A stretch of 64,000 nt of DNA from Lineus longissimus (lineage: Eukaryota > Nemertea > Pilidiophora > Heteronemertea > Lineidae): assembly GCF_910592395.1 (NCBI RefSeq), contig NC_088309.1:14698599-14762598 (forward strand), in the 5' to 3' direction. Positions 8,798 to 18,329 of this stretch are shown here, piece by piece. The position numbers and the translations under genes were made by a program. How positions within the stretch are numbered: position 1 is the first letter of the stretch; each line of letters opens with the position of its first letter. Under the pieces are notes generated by a model, which worked only from the letters and a program-made list of their open reading frames with translations, searched no databases and had not been told where the DNA came from.

Positions 8798-11700
8798 ATT
8801 TTTTGTTTGCGCCTGAAGTGAAGTAGAACATCAACTCTGCCTTTCTCAAATGGTATGGAGTCACCTGTGTCACTCCTTATATCTATTTCGATTGTCTCAA
8901 ATGTAGACTTGCTGACAGAGAAATAATGAATATTATTCACAATGTGATCTTATTTCTGTTCCTGAAAAGTTGTTTTCAGTGTATTTTCTCCTTGAAATCG
9001 ATCACTTCAGGTACTATTACTGTGCATACCTAGCTAAATTAGTGTCTAGTTTCGTCTCTGATGACATTTATTTCGTAAAAATCGCTGTTTTTTTCTAAAA
9101 AGGTGTTTTTGTGGTCATTTTGGCTGTTTATTTCGAGGGTACGGTAGGAGGTCATCGTTCACTCGATAACTCTTTTTAAAATGAAATAAAAGCGTTTTAA
9201 GATACATGATATGAATTGATATTAATATTCGTTAAGCGGGATTGTCGGTGGACGTTCATTGGTGAACAGTTGTGCTGGAATTACGAAAATATATCGATAT
9301 CGTTGAGAGTTCATTCATTAGGGGCCTGCTCTCAATTTTCCTTACAACACCTCTAGCACTGGGCAATTGCCACCATCTTGAAAAGCAGTGCCGCGGATGG
9401 CTATCGCATGAGAACACGATGGCTGCCCTGCGCTGCATTGATAGTTCGTAATAAATTCACATAAAAACACACCAGAAGATCTCCGATTTTATTTACAAAG
9501 ATCATATTTTGTTATTTATTGATAAAACAAGCCATTTTACCACAGCAGGTGACACATATTAGGCCTGAATAAGACTTTAGAATTTGAAGTGGTGGTGACG
9601 ATGCCGATATCCAAGATGGCGGAATTATACCAGTGGTCAAATCTCATCTATTTTGGGTAATTGCATCATTATTTCTTTTTGTGATTGGTGATTTGTAAAA
9701 TTGAGAATGATTGAAAAATCAGTATTTTTTCACCCAAAGGCATGAGTGAACATTTGATAAGTTTATTGTGATTTAATTGGTAATTTGGTCGACATTTTGA
9801 CAATTATATTTAGCAATATTTCGATAAATGCGGACCTGCTTCTTCCTCTTTTCGCAGTGACGGTGTTTCGATAACCCAGGTCAGTTTCACGGCAAAAATA
9901 AGTGGTAGTTTTGAAATTCGAATGTGCATTTATTGATGTAACGATAAAGTACATTTCCGAGAATAATTAGTGAAAGTTTCAGTAGGTGTCGATTTTTGTA
10001 AAGTAGTGTATAGGCGATGGATTGGCTCAGCCATGTGCTCGTCGTGTCAGCGGGGCGCAAGCCGTCATGGGATGGGGGATGTACACTACTACAATGCACG
10101 TGATTGATGGTTGAACATTCATTCTCGTTGACAGTGTATTATTGAAATATTTGATTGTGATGATGGTGTATTGTACTAGGCCTTGCATGCTCCCAACGTG
10201 TGGCATATTTCACATTGATACTACCAGTATCAATTACAAAAAAATAGATTGTGAGTAACAATAGGCCTACAAACAATGCTACATGTCATGAGGGTGGGAA
10301 CGGGGAAGGGGGGGTAACTGTCTCGACGTCCCGTTAGGAAAAAAGGCTTATCCCGTTTCCCAATACGCAATTTTAGCCGAATCGTGACGCAAAACACGGC
10401 TTGTCTCGAATCCCGCTAAAATAAGGGTGTCTATCCCGAATCCCGACAGTTATTTTCGGCCCATCCCAGTGTCCCGAAAATACCCGTTCTCCCCCTCATA
10501 CATAGTAGACCATATTGTCACATTGATGTTTTCTTTCATTACAGTTAGACTTCGAGATCTACATTTTCGACAAAGGCCTGGTGTAATATTATTACGTACT
10601 TGATGAAGGTAATATTAATATCTTCAAATTTGAAGCATGACGTTAATGGAGTACCAGCACAACTTCATTGACTGCTACGTGGCGCTGGTGGAAACTAAGG
10701 TATTGCATCGCTCATATCACTTGAAAAAAACATTTACCCTAGTTACGACCAAAGCTGCTTAGCAGAGGGCGATACCTCATCAGGAGCGCCACAATCATAT
10801 CATTGGTGTGAAAGCATTTGTATGAAGTTTTTCAGTTCTCAATGTGTTCGAAACCTTAATTGTGAATTTGTGCACTTCGAATTCAAATTTACGTCACTAC
10901 GTTAGTTTGACATCCATTGATGTCACGGTAATTTCACTGTTATGCTGTGCTGCTTTCAGGTTTAATGACACGAATGAGTACAAGTACATTACATTTTTCG
11001 ACGAAGGCCTTCTGTAATTTCATACGCTTCTTACGGTTAGTATTGATTCATAATTTCTAGTAAAAAAGTTAATTTTGAAAGTGAAAAATATGTTACAATA
11101 CAATAGACCTGCAAATACCATATACGCAAGTTTTGAACAAATATCACACATATTCCCCAGTTGACTTGTGATGATATTGATAATGGTGGTGGTGGTGTTA
11201 TCATGTACATGGCTTCTAACGTAGTGTTTTCTTTTCAGCAACATTCAATAGATTTATTTACTGTATTATCATTTCGACCAAGGCGAATTCGACACTTCAA
11301 TTACACAAGGTTAGTAACTTTTGTTCACAAAATCCAAATGGAGGCAAATACAGAACAATCAAACTTAGTCATTCCAGTCAGTTACTGAAGCACAGTGAAA
11401 ACTGTCGGGAGCAGTGCAACTGATGGCATGTCAAACTTCCAGTGACTGTCCCTGTCCATATATTTCAAGACAGTACAAATCTTGTAATCATTTTGTTTAT
11501 GCAATGTACGTTATTATGTATCATTTCAGCACAATCAAACTTAGTCATTCCAGTCAGTTACTGAAGCACAGTGAAAACTGTCGGGAGCAGTGCAACTGAT
11601 GGCATGTCAAACTTCCAGTGACTGTCCCTGTCCATATATTTCAAGACAGTACAAATCTTGTAATCATTTTGTTTATGCAATGTACGTTATTATGTATCAT

Positions 11701-12542
11701 TTCAGCACAATCAAACTTAGTCATTCCAGTCAGTTACTGAAGCACAGCGAAAACTGTCTGAATTAGTGCTGCTGATGGCATGTAATTACTCTACTACCAC
11801 TACCAGTGGCAGTCAATGTCCAAATATTTTCAAGTGTGCGAAATTAGTACTCGTCTACTTCTTAGTGTTATTTGAATGCAATGTATGTTATAAAAATATT
11901 TTTTCAACACTATATCAACATTCTCATTCCTGTCAGTTTCTGAAAATCAGCTAAAGCAATCGCTACCAATGCAGCTGATAACAGCAATTCTTTTTGTTCC
12001 CAATGCCCATCCATGACAATATATTTCACGCATGTGACAATCATGTAATCATCCTGTTTTTTGTGTTCTATTCATGCAATAAATAAATTCAGTATTTTCA
12101 AATCATTGGTGCTACAAAACTATTCTCATTATAGATTATTCATATTTTATAAAATGCTGTCATGTCAAATTTTGTGTCCTATAAATCATAATGAAGTCGG
12201 CATTTTATATACAACTTTTGTACTCCTCCTAAATAAACATACAAATCTTGTTTTATGTAAACTTTGTATATGTGACCCGTCACAGCAAAACCAGGCGCAT
12301 GTCGCTCTGAGCTTGGCAGGTTGAGACGGACTGTTCTAATCTTTCATTAGCGACACCATTTCTTACCAGAGTGCCTCCTTCATTCATACATCTTGTACTC
12401 TAACTCAAGATACCCATCTTTGAATATTTTTAGTATACCAAGTACTACAATGTCAATGTATTGAAGTCATGTTCTTGTAGTGTTATTGGCTTTCCATTAT
12501 CTTGTCAAAATACCACTTGGTTCTCGCAAAATCTCAATAAAA
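8798..12542. other. Gene-free stretch inside the Polinton
   Basis: No protein gene is supported over this 3.7 kb, which interrupts the compact gene block. It contains a C/G-rich patch around 10290-10500, a recurrent ATTTCGAC(A/G/C)AAGGC motif (near 10565, 10995 and 11270), and the 176-bp tandem repeat listed separately. One or more later insertions are likely, but I could not define outer boundaries. Confidence 0.55.
11355..11990. repeat. Tandem repeat, 176-bp period
   Basis: The block starting CAATCAAACTTAGTCATTCC recurs at about 11358, 11532 and 11708. The first two units are nearly identical, and the third decays into related sequence up to about 11990. Plus-strand ORFs here are by-products. 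Confidence 0.85.
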
Positions 12543-13567
12543 ACAAATGCTATTGCATGTATTGCATATTCTAACAGCTATCCACTGTATCGATTTATCC
12601 ATCATCTGTACTATTTGTCACAAAAATGTTATATTATGTAAATCATATTTCATTACATAATGCACACTGCCAATTACTGCTGAACCATTCATATGTCATT
12701 TAAATAAATAATTTTCAACTTTTTAAAACCGTCTTATAGTACTGTTCTTGTCACTTAGCTGAACCAATTGCTCTATAGCATGAAATTTCCAGAAATGCCC
12801 CAGGGACTGAAAAGTGCTGTTTTAACAGAGAGGTGTCCTAAACTGAGAAGTCGAGTTGAATGGAAACAACCTATTTGGAACCAAAAACTACTGTCCTTAT
12901 TAAAGAGGTTGTCCTCAATAGAAAGGTGTCCACAAAAAGTAGGTCCACTGTATATGAAAGTACAAACCCTGGTACATGTAGTGACATCATCTACTCCTCG
13001 ATGTGGACACCTGCAAATGCAGCGACAATGTCACATCAGTTATTTAATTCATCATCCTTTGTGCAGATGGCACCACCCATCAAACATGTTGGTGACGAAT
13101 AGTGTCGCAGCATTTCGTCACCGAGCTTTCACGAAAGTGCACTGTCATTCATTCAGCCATAAGTGTAAGACTGTAGGGTTGTTTCCAACCAAAACATGTT
13201 CGAAATGTGTCAAGCATTCGGAACACCCAAAGACTGATTAGAGAAGTCAAAATTGAATGGAAACAACCAATTTGGAACCAAAACTAGTGTCCTTATTGGA
13301 AAGGTTGTCTTTAATAGAGAGGTGTCTACTAACGGAGGTTCCACTGTATATAATGTAGGAACCCTGGTTGTGACATTGTCCACTCCTCCAGCTGCACACC
13401 ACCAAATCCACAACAATGTCACACCAGTTATTTAGTTCATCATGCTTATGGTCATTGTACTTTCATCTTACACGGTTTCAATAAACGATTTGTAATTAGT
13501 ACAGATGATGGATAAATCGATACAGTGGATAGCTGTTAGAATATGCAATACATGCAATAGCATTTGT
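12543..13567. mobile_element. 1025-bp element with perfect 68-bp inverted repeats
   Basis: ACAAATGCTATTGCATGTAT begins at 12543. The 68-bp arm 12543-12610 is the exact reverse complement of 13500-13567. Inside are two direct copies of a unit of about 210 bp (near 12840-13050 and 13235-13445). Each contains a fragment related to the TA-flanked MITE at 50606 (GAGAGGTGTC...TCCACTGTA). No ORF is convincing. It lies just downstream of the minor capsid gene. Confidence 0.7.
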
Positions 13568-13609
13568 ACTGTTGACGACTATGACACTCCTCACAAACCA
13601 CATTGTGAA

Positions 13610-14302
13610 TCAGACGCCGATAGGCTTGTTTTTATATGACTTGCGAATACTCTCATCCTCTTTACCTTCAGCACATAGAGTTCTGAGTAAAGGTGTCAAT
13701 ACATCTCCCACCAGTTGATATTGTAATACATCGCTATACACGTACATATCATGAAAATGTCTGAGTATATCTGCTTGATAGGGAGCGGTTGTGTTCTCGT
13801 TAAGGGCAATATTGTCTTGATGAAAGCCTAACATATGAGACAGTGGTGATGGTAATAGTATCAGTCTACCTTCTTGGAGTACAAAACTAACTTTTTTTGC
13901 AACCCTGTCATAGTTGAGAAAAAAATGTGTATCTTGTTGAACGCTAGTGAGTGCACTTTGAATTTTGAGATTCATTTCCATTACCAATTTGTTGATGTCA
14001 TTATAGTATTTGATTGGAACTGTAAATGTTTTCCATGTCATGGGTATTTTTCCAGTCTTGGGGTCAGGATCGTCACTGGAAGGGATGTAAATACGAAAAT
14101 TGTTGTTGGAAAGGTTGATATTACTCCACGTGTGTGGATATTGAAACTCGGCTAATCCTACTTCCCAATTTTCAGTTGAATCTAATCGTATAGCAGTGCT
14201 CAGCTTTGTAGTGTAGTGTCCAATTGTATTATCAGGGAAATACTTTAACGAACTATTGCAGGGTAATGAAACATAGAAGTGGTCATTCGTAAAAGCTGCC
14301 AT
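13610..14302 (-). CDS. Minor capsid (penton-like) protein
   Basis: An intact 230-aa ORF beginning with a conserved N-terminal pattern (FYVSLPCNSSLKYFPDNT, then FTTKL-like HYTTKLSTAIRL and NWEVGLAEFQYPHTW). This N-terminus is characteristic of a Polinton protein found with the capsid genes, which I assign as the single-jelly-roll minor capsid/penton candidate. The body alternates beta-type segments with no membrane helix. The start at 14302 is 7 bp from the stop of the upstream membrane-protein gene. Penton identity is inferred from family association; it could be another minor virion protein. Confidence 0.65.
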   Translation of the reverse strand: MAAFTNDHFYVSLPCNSSLKYFPDNTIGHYTTKLSTAIRLDSTENWEVGLAEFQYPHTWSNINLSNNNFRIYIPSSDDPDPKTGKIPMTWKTFTVPIKYYNDINKLVMEMNLKIQSALTSVQQDTHFFLNYDRVAKKVSFVLQEGRLILLPSPLSHMLGFHQDNIALNENTTAPYQADILRHFHDMYVYSDVLQYQLVGDVLTPLLRTLCAEGKEDESIRKSYKNKPIGV

Positions 14303-14308
14303 GTTATT

Positions 14309-14659
14309 TCAATTGGAAAAGGTATTCCTTTGCAGAGGATGATGATTATTTTCAGTAGGAAACGACGGGTTTGGTAACAGATAGCCTAGACAGCTGCATA
14401 GAAGAGATATCCACAGGTTACTCTCACCATTTGTAAATGCAATGTTAAAAAGAGCTGTGATGACAACGATATAAATGATCACAACTTGAGTAAAGAATAT
14501 TATTTCTGGTTTTGGAACATTATGCCCAAAAATAATCCAGTTTTTGTGCCGTGAAGTCACCGATTGTCGATCTTCACCCTTGTCTACTTCGTCTTCTCTT
14601 TCTACTTCAGACAGAGGTGTATTTCTTTCTATATTTCCATCGGAAAGTTCAATTGACAT
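14309..14659 (-). CDS. Small membrane protein of the Polinton
   Basis: The open frame begins at 14785 but overlaps the integrase 3' end. The ATG at 14659, 20 bp beyond the integrase stop, gives about 116 aa and is preferred. An acidic N-terminal half is followed by a hydrophobic helix (IFFTQVVIIYIVVITALF) and a second hydrophobic segment (LWISLLCSCLGYLLPNPS). The CLGYLLPNP ending recurs in small proteins beside Polinton integrases. Function is unknown; a virion-membrane or accessory role is conceivable. Confidence 0.55.
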   Translation of the reverse strand: MSIELSDGNIERNTPLSEVEREDEVDKGEDRQSVTSRHKNWIIFGHNVPKPEIIFFTQVVIIYIVVITALFNIAFTNGESNLWISLLCSCLGYLLPNPSFPTENNHHPLQRNTFSN

Positions 14660-14678
14660 TTTTTTAGGCAAGATATCT

Positions 14679-15791
14679 TCATCGACGTTCAACGTCCGAG
14701 TGACTAACCCAACTGTTGAATTTTGATGGATAACCCTCCCATTTAACAAAGTATTCCTTTCTCTTACCACGTCCTCTTTCTGCAAGTATTCTTTCTATTT
14801 TATAGGTTTTATCAGGGCTTATGCGTACTTTCTGTAATTCTGTTTCATAGAAACTCCCTTGAATGGTGTCTCCGTCATCATCTTCAATCACGTACAAAGG
14901 GGGCCTACTTTTTATTTGTTTTTTTACGGTGAATATTTCCATGGTCCAGTTGGGTAGATAAGATTTCTCAAATGTCATCTTGACTTTGCTTATTCTCACT
15001 TTTTCACCAATTTGAAATTTGAATTTGATGTTCTTCAGAGACAGGTTTTCTTTTGAGTAGAGAGTGTGCCAAACATCTGAAGCATTGTCTTCGTTCACTT
15101 CACTTGGTTTCATCTTAATACTCCGATGCCATGTGTTGTTATACGAGTGCACAAGTTTTTGGAGAACAGGCACGTATGAGAGAGTATTTCTCTCTGTGAA
15201 ATATTTCCACATTTTACTTTTAAGGGTCCTATTAAATCGTTCAACTATTGCCGCTTTAACTTCATTATTCGAGGTAAAGAAGTGAATATTTTCTTTTTTC
15301 AGATAGGCTTGAAATTTTTTGTTCACAAACTCACCCCCTTTATCAGTTCTCAGATTCTTAGGCTTTCTCTTAGAGGAAGAAATTATCTTTTTAAATGCAG
15401 TCACCTGTTCGTCACCTTTTTTTGATTTTAGACCCACAACCGAGGCATATTTTGACAGGGTATCAATTACAGTGAGAAGATATTTAAAGGGTTTATTATA
15501 CCTGACAATTTTCGATAAATCAACAAGATCGGCCTCCCATTGTTCGTCAATATCAGAAACCACGATACGTCTTCGTATAAAGTGGTGTCTAACTGGTTTG
15601 TGAAGTGTGTATGTGTCTTGAGACTGGAGCCATTTTTTTATGTTAGAAGTTGATATCCTCTTACCAACTGCTCTCTTTAAAGCATTTATCCCGCCAAAAC
15701 TAGCACTATGATTTGGTTCATAATATATTCTTTCCAATAACTCATTCGATTTCTTACTACCAGTCTTCCCACTCGTCATTGCTTTTACCAT
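14679..15791 (-). CDS. Retroviral-type integrase with C-terminal chromodomain (Polinton INT)
   Basis: An intact 370-aa ORF. The N-terminal region is followed by the rve catalytic core. The first Asp is in QWEADLVDL (about residue 86), the second in LRTDKGGEF (about 149), and the Glu in AAIVERFNRTLK (about 183), forming the DDE triad. The C-terminal 45 residues form a chromodomain (YKIERILAERG ... EYFVKWEGYP ... NSW), typical of Polinton integrases. The enzyme inserts the linear genome and makes the target duplication. The ATG overlaps the upstream gene by 35 bp. All catalytic residues are present. Confidence 0.93.
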   Translation of the reverse strand: MVKAMTSGKTGSKKSNELLERIYYEPNHSASFGGINALKRAVGKRISTSNIKKWLQSQDTYTLHKPVRHHFIRRRIVVSDIDEQWEADLVDLSKIVRYNKPFKYLLTVIDTLSKYASVVGLKSKKGDEQVTAFKKIISSSKRKPKNLRTDKGGEFVNKKFQAYLKKENIHFFTSNNEVKAAIVERFNRTLKSKMWKYFTERNTLSYVPVLQKLVHSYNNTWHRSIKMKPSEVNEDNASDVWHTLYSKENLSLKNIKFKFQIGEKVRISKVKMTFEKSYLPNWTMEIFTVKKQIKSRPPLYVIEDDDGDTIQGSFYETELQKVRISPDKTYKIERILAERGRGKRKEYFVKWEGYPSKFNSWVSHSDVERR

Positions 15792-16605
15792 GTCTCCTTG
15801 GTGTGGTAAAACCCGGAGAAGAGACAGGTGAATTCGAATTCCAGAAGGCCAATGGACTTCTGGTTCTTGCCCTGGGCGTTTTATTCACTGATTTTGGCAT
15901 TTCACCCACCCCGAGTTCTTTTTTCCATTGCCTATTCGTTACCATATCAGCCGATATGCCACCTGTTTTGTTCAAATAGGACAGGACAGGTTCTATTCCA
16001 ACCGGTGCAAAGGACTGCTTCTTGTTGGATGAGGCATTCTGGACAATAGTTCTTATATTGCTCCCTTTGATGGGCTCACCGTTTATTGAAATTTCACCTT
16101 TTCCATCCCACTGGAATTTAGGATCATTCATTAATGCATTGACTAGTTTTTTTGCCTTTGCTTTGGAGTAGTTCGGTATATTGTTGACTATTGTTTTCTG
16201 ATTAAGTGGAGAGGTTGCAGGTGGTGTGGTTCCACTTGCAACAACCGCTTCTGGCTCTCTTTCTTGTACAACAGGTTGGTTTGCAGCTGTGGCTGTTGTC
16301 GCGCGAACACTAGTGGGAATAGGTTTAGTTAAATCTGAGCCTTCTGAGTGAATTGCTCCTAAATACTTTCGAAGTAACTGTGAATATGCTAAAGCTTTGT
16401 CATACTCATTCATATCCTTCCTCGATAGCACTTCCTGCATTTCTCTGTCAATACTCATTGCATGGGTTGCCACTGGTTTTGTGTCCTCTTTGTATCGTTG
16501 TTGAGACAAATATTTGTCCACCATTTCATGAGGAATTAGAGACATTTTCCTTATTTGACTCATCTTTAGAATAAGACTGTCTGTCTGCTTTTGAATATCA
16601 AACAC
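15757..16605 (-). CDS. Conserved Polinton protein of unknown function, 282 aa
   Basis: An intact ORF upstream of the integrase, overlapping it by 35 bp and overlapping the next gene by 8 bp. The N-terminal 110 residues are helical (LIPHEMVDKYLSQQRY, YDKALAYSQLLRKYL). A Pro/Thr/Ala-rich linker (about 110-150) follows, then a folded segment (SKAKAKKLVNALMNDPKFQW through about 235), then a basic tail. A protein of this layout recurs next to the core protein and integrase in related elements. No enzyme motif is present. A scaffold or virion role is a guess from position. Confidence 0.6.
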   Translation of the reverse strand: MFDIQKQTDSLILKMSQIRKMSLIPHEMVDKYLSQQRYKEDTKPVATHAMSIDREMQEVLSRKDMNEYDKALAYSQLLRKYLGAIHSEGSDLTKPIPTSVRATTATAANQPVVQEREPEAVVASGTTPPATSPLNQKTIVNNIPNYSKAKAKKLVNALMNDPKFQWDGKGEISINGEPIKGSNIRTIVQNASSNKKQSFAPVGIEPVLSYLNKTGGISADMVTNRQWKKELGVGEMPKSVNKTPRARTRSPLAFWNSNSPVSSPGFTTPRRHGKSNDEWEDW

Positions 16606-16972
16606 CGAATATACTCCCTATGGCTTTTATGACTGGACCTAGCAGTGCACCAAGAAATCCACCTCGCTGTATGATTCTTTTACGTTCCTTAAACGATGTT
16701 TTCTTGTTGGCCAGCTTGCGAATAGAGTGTCTGTGTTTCCTCAAACAGCTGAACTGTTTCTTATTCAGGGCGACATTGCCTTTTAAACAGTTCTTTGCAG
16801 ACTCACCAACTGCTTTGAACAGGCCATTATCAGCTGATTCTAAAATCTTTCTCCTATTTTTAGCTCGAGCAGTTTTCAGCTTTTTAAGCTGGTGGACATA
16901 ATTTTTTATGTGATATTTTGCCATTTCTATGTGATGTGGCTGTGTCTGTGAATATTCAACAACTGATGTCAT
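16598..16972 (-). CDS. Basic protein with C-terminal glycine/hydrophobic segment
   Basis: A 124-aa ORF, strongly basic in the middle (KNRRKILES, CLRKHRHSIRKLANKK, ERKRIIQRGG). It ends in a Gly/Leu/Ile-rich amphipathic stretch (GGFLGALLGPVIKAIGSIF) that looks membrane-active. Similar small proteins recur in Polintons. DNA condensation or membrane disruption during entry is inferred. It lies between the packaging ATPase and the 282-aa gene, with an 8-bp overlap at its 3' end. Confidence 0.6.
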   Translation of the reverse strand: MTSVVEYSQTQPHHIEMAKYHIKNYVHQLKKLKTARAKNRRKILESADNGLFKAVGESAKNCLKGNVALNKKQFSCLRKHRHSIRKLANKKTSFKERKRIIQRGGFLGALLGPVIKAIGSIFGV

Positions 16973-16989
16973 ATTCGTATTTCATTTGT

Positions 16990-17609
16990 TTAAGTATACA
17001 TTTGGTTTTCATCTGGAAAGATATTAGTCCTCAATCGTAAATCTTCCGAAGTTGAAGGTTTAAAATCTAAAAATAAGTAACCAAAAGGAGGCTTTGTCGC
17101 ATCTTTAAATGCCTCATTTAGGGCTTTGGTGTTGCCGGGAGAAATTTGCTTTGCCAAATGTGCTATCTGAGAAACATCTCTTGGATTTTTAAGATAACAA
17201 GATAATTCGAGTTCAAGCTAATGGTGCGTTGTTCTCTGCCTTGGTGAAATAAATTCTGGATTATATAGACTACACTCATATTTTGATTATGACAACCCCT
17301 TGTGAATATTTTGGTAACCTTTTCATCTGTTTCACACATTAAGTCATCTATAATGAGTAGGGTACGTGCACCTGATGAATTATCTGTGAACTGTAGTCCA
17401 GAGATAAATTCAACATTTTGAAAATTTGCAAATGACTCCTGCCATTCGCCTCCATAACACCACACAACTCTTTGAGGGGGTGGATGGATAATATCTCTTG
17501 CATAGGAAATAAGTTTTTGTACAAAGAAAGACTTTCCACACATCGTTGGACCAGCCACAAGACATGTGAATGGATGCTTCAAAAGAAGGTCATCGCTTGA
17601 AATATCCAT
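16990..17609 (-). pseudogene. FtsK/HerA-type genome-packaging ATPase, single frameshift
   Basis: The frame from the ATG at 17609 holds the Walker A loop (AGPTMCGKS, about residues 19-27), Walker B (TLLIIDDLM, about 85-93) and a sensor-like region, but stops at 17163. A second frame continues the family-like sequence from about 17195 to a TAA at 16990-16992. The switch is at the run of five A on the coding strand near 17190-17196, where one base is missing. Length over both parts is about 206 codons, normal for the family. The enzyme would pump DNA into the capsid. A programmed -1 shift cannot be excluded, but no canonical X-XXY-YYZ heptamer is present. Confidence 0.85.
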
Positions 17610-17945
17610 GTTGAAACATCAGAACACAATGATTGACACAAGAACAAAATGAGATTTTATACCGAGTTTAATAAATATCATAATGGTGATCCTTGCAATT
17701 AATTAACCAATTGATTAATCGAATATTTACAAACATATACATCAATACTCACAAACATAAACAGCAATCCTTTGAATGAATTAATTGAAAATTTACAAAA
17801 TATATACATCATCTATACGCGTACACAGATTAATATACATTTATATGCAAAAATATTTAAATATCATACAATTTTTCTTTGAGAGAGCAGGTGGGATGGA
17901 ATTTCTTGAGATTCGATTAGAGAAAGAAAAAGCTATTTGTCAATC

Positions 17946-17996
<51 letters not shown>

Positions 17997-18329
17997 CTGA
18001 TGATGTAATGACGAAGATTAAACTCATAAAATATCAACATCATTACAGTTGTTAATGTTATTATTCATATTCATATTCATATTCATATTCATATTCATAT
18101 TATTATTATTATTATTATTATCATCAATATATTTACAGTTTCAATGCACAGAATGAAATAAATATCACATTGTTTTATCACCATAAAATATGCCAGTATA
18201 AACATTTTATCACAGATATATGCCCTTGCAAATTTTAATTCAAATCAATCTATGGTTGATATCAGTGTCGTTTTCAAGAATATAGGTACAACAAAATTTA
18301 TCTTATTATTATAACAAAGAGGTGAAGAA
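17610..18329. other. AT-rich spacer with microsatellites
   Basis: The spacer lies between the polymerase 3' end and the ATPase 5' end. It contains (ATG/GAT)n at about 17948-18005, TATTCA repeats at about 18062-18100 and an ATT run near 18100-18120. No gene is seen. Confidence 0.7.

Noticed and set aside
9256-10099. Possible gene or promoter near 9.3-10.1 kb (CCAAGATGGCGG, a YY1-like motif at about 9611)
   Set aside because: A single motif, with no supported exon or start site around it.
11355-11990. Direct repeats considered as a CRISPR-like array
   Set aside because: The 176-bp repeats are contiguous without spacers, in eukaryotic transposon DNA.
17163-17240. Programmed -1 frameshift in the packaging ATPase
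   Set aside because: There is an A5 run but no canonical slippery heptamer or obvious downstream structure, and several other genes here have similar homopolymer breaks. An indel is simpler.
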